Source: Breoghania sp. (GTDB taxonomy: Bacteria > Pseudomonadota > Alphaproteobacteria > Rhizobiales > Stappiaceae). Taken from it: a stretch of DNA of 64,000 nt. The stretch covers positions 23,563-87,562 of the forward strand of contig NZ_JASJAV010000033.1 in the NCBI RefSeq assembly GCF_030066895.1. The letters are read 5' to 3'. Below are positions 22,961 to 32,937 of the stretch, piece by piece. The translations under genes and the position numbers were made by a program. Numbering within the stretch: position 1 is the stretch's first letter; every line of letters starts with the position of its first letter. The notes below the pieces were generated by a model. That model worked only from the letters and a program-made list of their open reading frames with translations. It searched no databases and had not been told where the DNA came from.

Positions 22961-23019
22961 AGTGAGGCTGGAATTGCGCGCGGTTGGACGATCTTCGTCG
23001 GATATCAGCGAAACTTAGT

Positions 23020-23051
23020 GGACCAATTCACATTGGTTCCAGTATTGGTCC
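23020..23051. promoter_or_regulatory. Candidate GntR operator
   Basis: GGACCAAT (23020-23027) and its reverse complement ATTGGTCC (23044-23051) flank a third copy of the half site, ATTGG, at 23032-23036. The site lies about 60 bases upstream of the gntR start. Position and symmetry suggest autoregulation; binding is inferred. Confidence 0.5.
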
Positions 23052-23348
23052 CGCTTTGCATCAACGCAAGCCGCAGAATTGGGCGCGGGTGCGACAAGCT
23101 GGGGGGTAACGTCGCGGCGGTCCGGAAAACCGTACGTCGATTAGGACTCGTAGCTGATTCAAAAGAGGTTTTGAACTTGTGCGCACCACCGCAACCGGCG
23201 GGAATCACCCCGCCGAATTGGTCTCCCGTGTTCGAAAGCTGAGCAGGTGGTGTGTAAAAACTGAGCAATTCGCGCAACGCGCGAGCTACCGTGCCAGTCA
23301 GGCGGTGGGGGCGTTTGTGCGCCCCGGACCGGACGTTTCGGGAGGGTT
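23052..23348. other. Intergenic region between two minus-strand operons
   Basis: Roughly 300 bases with no protein-like reading on either strand. It should hold the promoter of the gntR operon. I see no clear -35/-10 pair or terminator. Confidence 0.35.
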
Positions 23349-24128
23349 TCAGGTCATTTGCGCGCGGACGGATTCGTCGTGCATCGACGAAAGGATTTCG
23401 CGCTTGTAGTCGGTGAAGCAGGGCGAGGTCAGAACGTCGATGCCGCACGGGCGTTCTATGTTGATGGAGAGTGTCGACTTGATGCGACCCGGCCGCGCCG
23501 TCATGACGTGCACCTCGTCGCCGAGAAAGACCGCCTCATCGATATCGTGGGTGATGAACAGCACGGTCTTGCGCCGATCCTGCCAGATCTCCAGAAGCAG
23601 TTCCTGCATCAGTTGCCGCGTCTGGCTGTCGAGCGTGCCGAAAGGTTCGTCCATTAGCAGAATGCGCGGATCGTTGGCGAGCGTGCGGGCGAGCGCCACG
23701 CGCTGACGCATGCCGCCGGACAACTCCTTCGGGTAAGATTTCTCGAACCCCTTGAGATGAACCGAGGCGATCGGATCGTCCGCGATATCCTCGCATTGCG
23801 ATTTCGGCAGATGCTTCAGCTTCGGGCCGAACATCACGTTCTCGCGCACGTTAAGCCAGGGAAACAGCGTGTAGCTCTGAAACACCATGCCGCGATCGGC
23901 GGAAGGCCCGACGATCGGTGAGCCGTCGAGGGTGAGCTGTCCGGCGGTCGGGATCTCCAGCCCGGTGACGAGACGCAGGAGCGTCGACTTTCCGCAGCCC
24001 GACGGCCCGACGATGACCGCAAACGTGTTGTGCACGACCGTGAGCGAGACATCGTCGAGTGCCAGAACGGCAGGCTTTCCCTTGGGCTCGAACCGCACGG
24101 TGATGTCGTTGAGGGTCAGAAGGTTCAT
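23349..24128 (-). CDS. ABC ATPase, nitrate/sulfonate/taurine (SsuB/TauB) type
   Basis: An intact 259-residue ATPase. It has Walker A GPSGCGKST, a Q-loop in VFQSYTLFPW, signature [14 protein letters not shown], Walker B ILLMDEPFGTLD and the H-loop ITHDIDEAV. It lies in an operon with the damaged permease and binding protein of the same transporter class, next to an arginase-family hydrolase. It would energise import of a small nitrogen- or sulfur-containing compound. It is the only undamaged component of the transporter. Confidence 0.85.
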   Translation of the reverse strand: MNLLTLNDITVRFEPKGKPAVLALDDVSLTVVHNTFAVIVGPSGCGKSTLLRLVTGLEIPTAGQLTLDGSPIVGPSADRGMVFQSYTLFPWLNVRENVMFGPKLKHLPKSQCEDIADDPIASVHLKGFEKSYPKELSGGMRQRVALARTLANDPRILLMDEPFGTLDSQTRQLMQELLLEIWQDRRKTVLFITHDIDEAVFLGDEVHVMTARPGRIKSTLSINIERPCGIDVLTSPCFTDYKREILSSMHDESVRAQMT

Positions 24129-24138
24129 GGGACGGGAC

Positions 24139-24922
24139 CTAGAATTCGGCGGACCAGGGCAGAAGCCTCTGGCGCAGCCATTTGAATAGGAAGTCGGTCA
24201 GGAGGCCGAGAATGCCGATCGTGAAGACGCCGAGCAGGATCACGTCCGTGTAAAGGCCGCGCATGGCGTTGAGGATCAGGTAGCCGAGCCCGCTATTGGC
24301 GGCGACCAGTTCCGCGACCACCAGATAGGTCCACGCCCATCCCATCGTGACGCGCAGATTGTCCATCACGCCGGGCAGGCAGGCGGGAAGCAGGATGCTG
24401 ACGACGGTTCGCCCCCAGCGTATAGGCGCAATCGGTGAGATCCTTGCTGACGCGGGCCGAGACGTCGGAAATGAGGATCAGCTGCTGGAAGAACGTGCCC
24501 AGGAAGATCTCCGTCACCTTCTGCTCGATGCCGATGTCGATCCACAGGATGAGCAGCGGGATCAGGGCGGAGACGGGGATGTAGCGCATGAAGCCGGTGA
24601 TCGGCTCCAGCACCGCCTGCGCGGCGCGGAAGCTGCCCATCAGGATGCCGAGCGGCACCGCCAGCAAGGAGGCGAAGAAGAAGCCGGACAGGATGTCCGT
24701 CAGGCTCGATCCCATGTGTTCGAACAGGGAAAGATCCTCGATCCGCGTAACGCCCGCGGTCAGCACCTGCAAGGGCGTTGCCAGAAAGTCGGACGGGATA
24801 TAACCGCCATAGGTAAGCAGACACCACAAACACAACACCGCCAGGACGGAGGCGACGCTCAGCCCCACGTAAAGGCTGCGTGGTATCTCGGTTTTCGGTG
24901 AAAGCAGAGATGCGATGTTCAT
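24139..24922 (-). pseudogene. ABC permease, SsuC/TauC type, frameshifted
   Basis: A six-helix permease starting at ATG 24922. The EAA-type loop appears as VSARVSKDLTDCAYTLGA. The frame shifts near 24405, immediately after this loop. The C-terminal helices (GWAWTYLVVAELVAANSGLGYLI) continue in another frame to 24139. The first four helices and most of the coupling loop would be made. It lies between the binding-protein and ATPase genes. Confidence 0.8.
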
Positions 24923-24951
24923 GGTGTCTGCTCCATGTCTGCCGAGGCGCC

Positions 24952-25949
24952 TTACTCTACAATGTCGGTGGCGATCATGGATTTCGGATCGGCGTCGAGT
25001 TTGAACAGACCTGCCTCCTCGCCGAGCGTCTTGGCGTCGGTAACGGTGGTCAGAATGCCGCCCTCATTCGCCGGATCCATTAATTTGTTATTTATTTCAA
25101 TGTCGTAGAAGGTGATGTCGGTACGCGTTTCGGCAAAGGTGGCGGGATCCTTCAGCCAGCCGCCGACGCCTTTGACCATGATCTCGTCGGCTTCCTTCTC
25201 GTGCTCCTTCTGCCAGTCCACCGACTTGGCCCAGGCCCGGTAGAAGGCCTGAAGGGCGCCCTTGCGCTCGCCGAGCATCTTCTTCGTGGTCACGGCGATG
25301 TCAGTGATGAGACCGGGGGTGGAGGAGCTGTCGACGAGCAGCGTTCCTTGCTCGCTTTCCTTGCCCCGCGTCAGCCACGGTTCCCAGGTGACGGCGGCAT
25401 CGACCCGACCGGCCACAAAGGCCGCGCCCGCATCGCCTGCGGTCATGTTCAGCGATTCCACGTCGGCGAGCGGTCATGCCCTCCTTTTTCAGCCCTTCTT
25501 CAGCAGCACACTGAGAAAGAACTGGGAGACGGAGCCTTCCGTATAGGCGATCTTCTTGCTCTTCAGTCCGGTGATCGAGGTGATCTCCTTGTTGGCGACG
25601 ATACCGCCGCCGCTGTTGTCGTCGAGTGCGAACAGGTAGACCAGCGGGCGCTTGGGCGTGGTGAAGGCGAGAACCGTGTCGATGGTCGCCACCGCGACAT
25701 CGATGCGCCCGGCGGCGAGTGCAGGCTGAGGGTCTTGACGTCCTCCATAATCGTCAGCTCGACATCAAGCCCTTCCTCCTTGAAGAACCCCTTGTTGTGC
25801 GCGATGTAGAGCGGCCCGTAGCCGACCCAGGTGGAATGGGCGATGACCAGCTTTTCGACCGCCTGTGCCGCGGAGATGGCTGCGGGAACGGAGAACGCCG
25901 TCACGGCTGCGATCGCGACCGCCCCGATATGCTGAAAAATCGTTTTTAT
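24952..25949 (-). pseudogene. ABC substrate-binding protein, SsuA/TauA type, broken
   Basis: A periplasmic receptor of the nitrate/sulfonate/taurine class with a signal-like N-terminus (IAAVTAFSVPAAISAAQA). The codon where translation should begin (25949-25947) is ATA instead of ATG, preceded by a GGAGCAG site. Frameshifts lie near 25720 and 25490. The parts read EKLVIAHSTWVGYGPLYIA, then GLKSKKIAYTEGSVSQFF, then AGRVDAAVTWEPWLTRG, which is the conserved order of the family. The ligand is unknown. The adjacent ureohydrolase suggests a guanidino compound. Confidence 0.75.
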
Positions 25950-26009
25950 CTGTTCTGCTCCGGAATGGTGATGCTCTGGTTTGATGTTGTCGTTGGCTTA
26001 TGGCGCCCT

Positions 26010-27009
26010 TCAGCGTTTCGTCCCCGGCGCTCTTGCGAGAATGCAGAGCAATTCGAACATGATCGGCACGCCGACCCAGGCCGTGCCACCCGAGGGGGCG
26101 AACGGCGGCGACACCTCGACGAGATCCGCGCCGACGATGTTCAGCCCGTTGAGCAATCGAACCATCTTCTGTGCCTCGCGGGTGGAGAAGCCGCCGATCT
26201 CGGGCGTTCCCGTACCCGGAGCGAAAGCAGGATCTATGCCGTCGATATCGAATCTGACATAGGTCGGCTGCTCTCCGACGATCTCGCGCGCTTCTGCCAT
26301 TACGTCGGTGACGCCGCGTTCGTCGAGTTCCTCGATGCGGATGATCCGCACACCCTGCGACAGGCCCTAGCGGATATCTTCGTCGTCATACATCGTGCCG
26401 CGAATGCCGATCTGGACGACGCGTTTGGGGTCGAGATAGCCGTCCTCGATCGCCCGGTGGAACGGGGTACCGTGCGTGTACTTGAACCCGCCGAAATAGC
26501 TGTCGAAGAGATCCGTGTGGGCATCGAAATGGATCATGCCGACCGGCGCATCGGCCGCGATCGCCTTGAGGATCGGATATTGAGACGAGATGATCGCCAC
26601 CCGCACTCAGCGGCGTGATGCCCTGTGCCTTCAGCTTGGCGAAAAAGCCGCAAATACGATCGAGCGCGTTCGCGACATCGGCGGGATTGACGGGCGCATC
26701 GCCCAGATCCGCGATGTTGCGGGCCTCGAAGGGGCGCGTGCCGTTGGCGGGATGAATGCGGCGGATCATGATCGACAGATCGCGCAATTGGCGCGGGCCG
26801 TGGCGGGTGCCCGGCCGGTTGGTCGTCCCCCCGTCCCAGGGCACGCCGACGATGCCGATATCGACCTTCTTCGTCCGCTCATTCTCCAGGTCGAGCAGCG
26901 GCAAGCGCATGAAGGTGGGAACGCCTGCATAGCGGGGCAGGTCGAAGCCGGAGGTCGGCTGGAAGAAGTCGGAGGTGTCCTCGGACGCAGGCTGGATCGT
27001 TTCGGACAT
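26010..27009 (-). pseudogene. Arginase-family ureohydrolase (agmatinase / guanidino-acid hydrolase type), broken
   Basis: A binuclear-metal hydrolase that removes urea from a guanidino compound. The metal ligands are all visible: GGDH, HFDAHTDL, and FDIDGIDPAFAPGTGTPE. Length (333 codons) is normal. The frame shifts near 26590, and a TAG stands at 26367-26369 (DDEDIR-*-GLSQGVRII). The N-terminal FQPTSGFDLPRYAGVPTFMRLP segment is typical of agmatinase, guanidinobutyrase and guanidine hydrolase relatives, and I cannot separate these by eye. It heads the operon with the SsuABC-type transporter and is divergent from a LysR gene. Confidence 0.8.
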
Positions 27010-27059
27010 GGCGGGCTCCGCTTGATTGCGACCCTCTCATGTTGCCACGCACCAACACG

Positions 27060-27074
27060 TTCGATATTAACGAA
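27060..27074. promoter_or_regulatory. Candidate LysR-type binding site
   Basis: TTCGATATTAACGAA is an interrupted palindrome (TTCG-N7-CGAA) in the 100-base space between the divergent ureohydrolase and LysR genes, as expected for a LysR regulator. The assignment rests on position and symmetry. Confidence 0.45.
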
Positions 27075-27109
27075 TTACAAGAATAAACGTCCGGGAAAAT
27101 AGACGTATC

Positions 27110-27965
27110 ATGGTCTCCCCCGTTTCTCCCTTGAGCGACATCGACCTGCGCCAGCTTCTCATCTTCCGCGCAGTGGTCTAGCACGGGCTTCACCGCCGCG
27201 TAGGATGAGCTGGGGCTTGCGCGCTCCACGATTAGCGCTCAGATGGCGGCCCTGGAAACCCGGCTCGGCCTGAAGCTCTGCCGCCGCGGTCGCTCCGGCT
27301 TCTCGCTGACCGAGCAGGGCCAAAAGATCTACGTTGAGGCCATCAAGTGCTTTGCCGCACTGGAGAATTTTCGCAACGAAGTCGGCGCCATGCGGGGCGG
27401 GCTGATGGGAGAATTGCGCATCGGTGCGGTCGATGCGCTGGTCGAGAATCCGAAATGCCGACTGTCGGATGCGATTGCGCTCTTCAACGAGCGGGTGCCG
27501 GGCGTTGAACTGACGATCATGGTGCTCACGTCCAACCAGCTCAGCAGTGCGCTCCTGAACAAGCAAGTCGAGGTCGTCATCGTCGCCAATCAGCCGTTGA
27601 ACGCGGCGGTGCAGCTTCAACAGCTCTTCTTCGAGCCGCAGGAGCTGACGCTTGAGAGGATCTCCGGCCTGACCCACGCCCGGTGCGGCTATACGATCGC
27701 GACCGCCTACAGTTCCGTCTTTGCCAACGTACCGATGGCGACGACCTATTCCATGGAAGGTCTGGTCCACCTAATCCTGAGCGGCCGCTTCGTCGGTTTT
27801 TTGCCCGATCACTACGCACGTCGATGGGTGGAACGCGGCGAGATGCGGGCCCTACGGTCGGATCTCGTCAGCTTCCAGATCGGCATGTGCATCGCCTACT
27901 ACCCCGTCAGCACACTATCGCGGGTCGCCGAAATCTTCTGCGGCTGCCTGCTTGAGGTGCATTGA
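27110..27965 (+). pseudogene. LysR-family regulator, two TAG codons and an indel in the helix-turn-helix
   Basis: ATG 27110 starts DIDLRQLLIFRAVV, followed by TAG (27179-27181) where Glu is expected (RAVVEHGGF). A small indel follows. A second TAG (27201-27203) then stands in FTAA-*-DELGLARSTISAQM, again at a Glu/Asp position. Both are explained by G to T changes in GAG. From 27243 the effector domain is open to 27965. All damage is within the DNA-binding domain, so no working repressor or activator can be made. It would have governed the divergent ureohydrolase and transporter operon. Confidence 0.75.
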
Positions 27966-28269
27966 GCTGCGATGTCGGCCTGAACCTCACCCCGTCCGGT
28001 GGGTGTTGGCTCGTCTTTTGCATCAATCGAGAAATATGGCCTCCACCTAATGTGGTTAATATTCGCCATATTACATTTCGATTATATTTAAATGTTTCAA
28101 AACATATATTTTATATAAAATAATATAGGAGAAATATCTGAAAAAAAACTAATTTGTTATAATTTATATTAAAAAATTAATTCATATTATATTTTAGATA
28201 TATATGATTCTTTATCAAAATAAATTATGTATTTTTATTAAAGAATATATCGAGGGAAGAGATATTGGG
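27966..28269. other. Strongly AT-rich intergenic segment
   Basis: The last about 200 bases (28050-28250) are overwhelmingly A and T in an otherwise GC-rich region, with runs such as TTTTATATAAAA. AATATGGC (28031-28038) is repeated in inverted form as GCCATATT about 24 bases downstream. No gene is visible. It is the upstream region of the next LysR gene and marks the left edge of the biosynthetic region, so it may be a promoter bound by a xenogeneic silencer or a junction of acquired DNA. Confidence 0.5.
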
Positions 28270-29088
28270 ATGAATCATCTTGCAAGTAGAGCGCGGTCCC
28301 GAGTAACGCTCAGCCAACTAAGGAAACTCCGCACTGTTATAGAGACTGGAAGTATCGGCAGAGCAAGTCGTCAGCTCGGGATTACACAGTCGGCAGCCAG
28401 CCAAGCCGTTTCATCGCTGGAAAACCTCCTGGGTCGGAAACTTTTGCAGCGTACCCGGAACGGGGTCGAACAGACAGGATTGGCCGAGCAGGTCATTCAA
28501 TATGCGCAGGTTGCGTTCATGGCGACCTCTCGAATAGATGGCCTCGTCCTTTCGCCCGGGGCCCGTGCGCCGCAAATCCTCAAGATCGCGAGTGTTTCGA
28601 ATGCTCTTCACGATCTCGTTTCCGGTCGCACGCGCGAGTTCCAGGCGCTTCATCCTTATGTCAACGTCAGACTGTTTGAAGGTGATCATATGGAGATCAA
28701 CGAATGGGTGAGTATCGGCGTCGTCGATATCGGAATTACCGCCTTCGCCTCGCCCAAGGTTGATACGAAATTCCTGATGAAGTAGGAACTCGTCGTCATT
28801 CTGCGCGTGGGGCATTCGCTCCTGCGCAAGAAGGCGCTGTCGCTTGAGGATCTGAAATCGCAAAAGATCGTCCTGCTCACCAACGGGTGCGAAACCGTAA
28901 TTGCGCCACTTCTGGAGGCGGCTGGATGCAGGGCGGAGTTCGTTCGCAATCATCTGGCAATGACAGCCCTGAACATGGTGCGTGAAGGGATCGGCGTCGC
29001 GATCGCACCGCGCAGCTATCTAGCCGACATCGATATGCTGGATCTGCGATGTCGCGCGTTCGAACCGATGCTCAAATGGGATCTTTAA
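28270..29088 (+). pseudogene. LysR-family regulator, single TAG
   Basis: A LysR regulator beginning at ATG 28270. The helix-turn-helix is clear (TGSIGRASRQLGITQSAASQAVSSLE). The frame is open except for TAG at 28783-28785, in KFLMK-*-ELVVILRVGHSL, where relatives have Asp or Glu. The same frame continues to the TAA at 29086-29088. Total length (about 272 residues) is slightly short but within the family. It is convergent with the aminotransferase and is the leftmost gene that might belong to the biosynthetic cluster. Confidence 0.75.
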
Positions 29089-29240
29089 CTCATTACACCG
29101 CCGCATCCGACGACGACCGGGCCGATTGTCTCGCTCTACGCGGATATCGCGACGGACCACGCCGCTCGCATGCAGATGAGCGAAAGCGTGTGAGAAGTAA
29201 TCCGACGACCGGATATCTGCGGCTACGCGCTGTGAACGGA

Positions 29241-30517
29241 TCAGTGCACCCCTGGAGAGGGAAAGGACGGCAGGAGGTCGGTAAGTGGCGTCGAAGCGCT
29301 TTGCAGTGCTTCGACGGCTCGGGCGATGCGTCTGCCTCCTTCCTCCAGACGCTCCTTGCTTGCGGCGAAGGAAAGGCGCAGATGACCTTCGCCCTGAAAG
29401 GCCGATCCGGGTACACTGCCACTCCGTGGGCAAGAAAATGGGAGGCGACATCAATATCGTTTTGCAGAACCTTGCCCTCCTTGTCGCATCTGCCGATGAG
29501 ATCGTAACAGCCGACCCAGGCGAAAAAGCCGCCCGCCGGACGAAGAAGCTTCAAATCGGGAACCTCGCTCAACCGTTCAAGGAGTATGTCGCGCCGCCGT
29601 CGATAGAACGCACGGGCGCGTGACACCCCATCCTGACATCCGCCAAGTGCTTCGATGGCGGCGGCCTGACCGACGGAGTTGGGACAGGAACTCGTCTGGC
29701 TCTGCACGATCGTCATGGCCTTGATCAAATCTACGTCGCCGATGGCCCAGCCGATCCGAAGGCCCGTCATGGCATAGGTCTTCGACACGCCGTTGACGGT
29801 CAGAATACGGTTGCGCAGGTCCGTTGCGAGAGCGCTCAGGCGCAGAAAGGGGCGCTCGTCCAGAATGAGCCGGTGATAGATGTCATCGCAGAGGATACGG
29901 ATGCCCGGGTGACGGCGTAAGAGCTCGGCAAGCGATTGCAGATTGGACTGTGACAGCATCGCGCCGGTGGGATTTGAAGGGGAATTGAGAAAGATCCAGC
30001 GGGTGCGCGGGCCGATATGGCGTTCCAGCAGTTCTGCCCGTAGGACGAAATCGTCTGCCGGATCTGTCTGCACGGGAACGACCTTTCCGCCCGCCATCGC
30101 CACGATGCTCATGTAGCTGGTCCAGCAAGGGGCGGGGATGAGGACTTCATCACCCGCGTTCAGACTGGCGAGCATGGCATCGGAAATCGCCTGCTTTACT
30201 CCCACCGTGCAGACGATTTCGTCATTTTCCGGTCGGTATCCAAGTTCGCCGTGCTCATAGTGCGCAATCGCGCGCTTCAACTCCGCGCGTTCCTCGGTGG
30301 CAGTATAGCGCGTCTAACCGTCGTCAATCGCCTTCGATATTGCCGCGGCGATGCGGTCTTCCATCGCGATGTTCGGTTCTCCGACGGCCAGAGAGACGAT
30401 CGAATGTCCGCATTCGCACAGACGTTGGGTCTCGGCATCGATCAGCATGATTGCCGACACTCCGATCTCTGAAAGACGGGCAGCGGGGACAAAGTGGTCC
30501 TTAGAGAGGGCGTCCAT
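29241..30517 (-). pseudogene. Class I/II aminotransferase (aspartate/aromatic type), broken
   Basis: A PLP-dependent aminotransferase starting at ATG 30517. The conserved SLAVGEPNI opening is followed by TAG at 30314-30316 (AIDDG-*-TRYTATEE). Further on come NSPSNPTGAML, DDIYHRLI and the PLP lysine motif VSKTYAMTGLRIGWA. A frameshift near 29410 breaks the last 60 residues, which resume as GEGHLRLSFAAS and end at the TGA at 29241-29243. It is the last gene of the minus-strand biosynthetic operon, so it probably supplied an amino acid or amine building block. Confidence 0.8.
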
Positions 30518-30637
30518 TTGGGGCTCCGGGCCTTTGTTTCCGGGAGGAGGTGGCTTCGTGACAGGCATCATGTGAGCGGCGTCCCGCCTTCCCCTCGTTG
30601 TCTCTTGAGGGGAAGGCATTTGAAGGGACGTCACACC

Positions 30638-32380
30638 CTAGACGATTGCTGCTTCCGGCATCGGCTCAGCTTCCTGTTCGGTGACCTTGTGGCGGGCAAG
30701 TGCCGCGTCGGCGGCCTGCGAAAGCGTCAGGCGGTCGCCGTATCGATAGTCGTCGAGGAAATCGAAACCCTTGCCGGCAAGACCGTGCCAGCTTGGCGTC
30801 AAGGCCTTCCGGCGCCGTATTGGCCCCATTCAAGCAGCGATGCGGTGAATTCGTGGGTCGAACGGGAGATGAAGTGGTTCGCAAAATCGGAGAAATCGAG
30901 CGGCAGATGTCCCCGTGCATCGGCAAAGAGCCGATGGAGCACATCGACGGTTTCCTGTTCTCCCGCCATGCCCGCCTCTAAGGCCTCCATTGCTGTGGAG
31001 GCCGCATCGAACAGACTTTCGAAGCGATGGCTTTCGACCGAAAGCGTGCCGGGGTAGGTGGCCGTGTCGAAGGCTGCCTCAAGCTGTTCCTCGTCCCGGC
31101 TTTCGAGATAATTCGCCAGGATCCGCCGCAGTCGCAGAACGCCGATATAGCTGCCCGACAGCCAGACGCGGAACCAGGCGTTCCACAGCGGAAATGTTTT
31201 GAATGCGGAATAGGAATTGGCGACGAGCCGATCGTTGGTTTCCACTACCTTCAGACTGTAGTGCTCGTAGGCGGCGAAGCCTTCCTTCTGCCAGCGATCG
31301 AGCCGGGCGGCGTGCAGGATTTCCGGCGCAAGCCGATTGATCGATTCAAAGGTGTTTGCAAGCCCGCGCGAAAACAGCGGATCCACGAAGCCTGCCGCAT
31401 GGCCAAGCAGACAATAGCGATCGCCGGTCGTTTCCCGGCTATTGTAGTTGATCCGGGGCGCGACCGTCCACTCCCGCACCCGAGCCGCCCCTTCGAAATG
31501 GCGCGCAACGGAAGGGTGATGGGCGAGGAAGTCGCGGAATTCCGCTTCCGAATCCCCTGCCGGACCGTGCTTGTCGATGCGCAGTTGCAGCCCGACGCTG
31601 CACAACGGATTGGTCGTGTGCGGGTGGTTGTCGAAGGGAATGATCCAAAGCCAGCCGCAATCGAACAGGTGGTGCAGGGTGCTTTGCGCGATATGGGTCG
31701 GAGAACCGGTTTCCTGGGTGGCTGCGATGACGTCCTCGTATTCTTTGACGCCCACCATGTGTGTGAAGATTGACCGGGTGAAGGATTGCATCGCTCGGGC
31801 GCCCTCGCGCAGCTTCATCTGATCGGCGACGGAGGACCGGAACCCGCCCACATCGACCACGTAACGCACACACACGTTTTCCTTGCCGTTTATCGACAGG
31901 GTCACGCCGTCGGCATCGGGACGGATTTCCTCCACGCGGGCTTGCTGGTGGATAACGGCCCCAGTTTCGCGGCAAGCGCGACGTAGTAGGCATCGACATC
32001 CTGACGGAAGAGATGGGCCTCGGGCGTCAGTACCGGCGTGGAAATGAGATCGGCCGGGTCATGCGGCTTGTCGAGGTCGTTCCACGCGAAGGAGATAAAG
32101 AGAACTTGATGCCTGCTGAGGAGCTGCCGATCTTGTGGATCAGGGAGTCGAGATTGGCCGGATAACGCAATTCCGGAATGTTGTAGTGCTCAGCCAGGAG
32201 ATTAAGCAGGATACCGCTTTCCGGGATCATGGACTCGCCGACGGCGAAACGTGGGTGAACGCCCGCATCCAGAACCAGGATGTTCAGGCCGTTCTTCGCG
32301 AGGATTGCGCCGAGAATGTTGCCGGCGATACCGCTTCCGATGATGGCGACGTCGAAATCATGAGGTTTGGCGGAGGACAT
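30638..32380 (-). pseudogene. Flavin-dependent halogenase, three frameshifts
   Basis: An FAD-binding halogenase of about 580 residues. The dinucleotide fold is at the start (VAIIGSGIAGNILG), then the GESMIPESG loop. The halogenase hallmark GWxWxIP appears as CGWLWIIP near residue 230, and a lysine that could be catalytic lies in IHKIGSSS. GHAAGFVDPLFSRGL is the C-terminal FAD motif. Frames change near 32095, near 31960 (a C4 run where five would keep frame) and near 30830. Overall layout resembles the carrier-protein-dependent halogenases rather than free-tryptophan enzymes. This fits the ACP and AMP-ligase upstream; chlorine versus bromine cannot be told. Confidence 0.75.
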
Positions 32381-32418
32381 CGAAAATTCCTTTCGTTCAA
32401 ATGGTTGGAAGCCCGAAC

Positions 32419-32937
32419 CTAAAATTCAGCGGTCAGGTAGACGTCTTCGCGACCGGCAGTGTCTGTGCCGGGTTTCAGCAGGCGGGCGGAAAGCGCCGAC
32501 TTGCCCTCATCCGTCAGCCCGCTTTCGAGGATCACGATGGCAATGGCGTCTCCGCCACGGAGCCAGCGGCGAGCAAGAATGTCCGCGGCTGTTCGGGTCA
32601 TCTCGCCACCGGAGACGAAATTCATCGTCGGCCCTCTCAGCCCCAGCCGCGTGCAGGCGACGGGAATCGGCGCGCCGGAATTGGCGTTGACGAATTCAAT
32701 CGGCGATACCCGCCCTCTCGCTTTCAACTTGGTCCGCACCTTGTCGGCGACATGGTGGGCACTGTTGTCTCCCAGCATGATGAGACCGATCCTGTTACGA
32801 TCGGCGTCAGCGATGGGGCCGAGAAGGTCCGCAGCGAGGCTCAGGACGGGAGCGACCAGCGGATCTGACTTGGCCAGTCCTCGGGTGAGCTTCTGTTTGT
32901 CGCGGGAGGTGGTTTCGGCAACGAGGGTATCCGTCAT
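32419..32937 (-). CDS. Beta-ketoacyl synthase N-terminal-like protein without active-site cysteine
   Basis: An intact 172-residue protein whose start overlaps the ketosynthase stop (ATGA). The fold is the first half of a ketosynthase: RIGLIMLGDNSAHHVADKV, then SPIEFVNANSGAPIPVACTRLG, then LRGPTMNFVSGGE. The position of the nucleophilic cysteine is occupied by SGGEMT. Stand-alone Cys-less proteins of this kind (Ketoacyl_synt_2 family) occur beside true ketosynthases in aryl-polyene and related clusters and may act as chain-length-factor partners. The overlap suggests equal expression with the ketosynthase. Confidence 0.7.
   Translation of the reverse strand: MTDTLVAETTSRDKQKLTRGLAKSDPLVAPVLSLAADLLGPIADADRNRIGLIMLGDNSAHHVADKVRTKLKARGRVSPIEFVNANSGAPIPVACTRLGLRGPTMNFVSGGEMTRTAADILARRWLRGGDAIAIVILESGLTDEGKSALSARLLKPGTDTAGREDVYLTAEF

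Noticed and set aside
28040..28250. Origin of replication
   Set aside because: AT-rich, but no DnaA-box array, repABC, parAB or iterons are visible.
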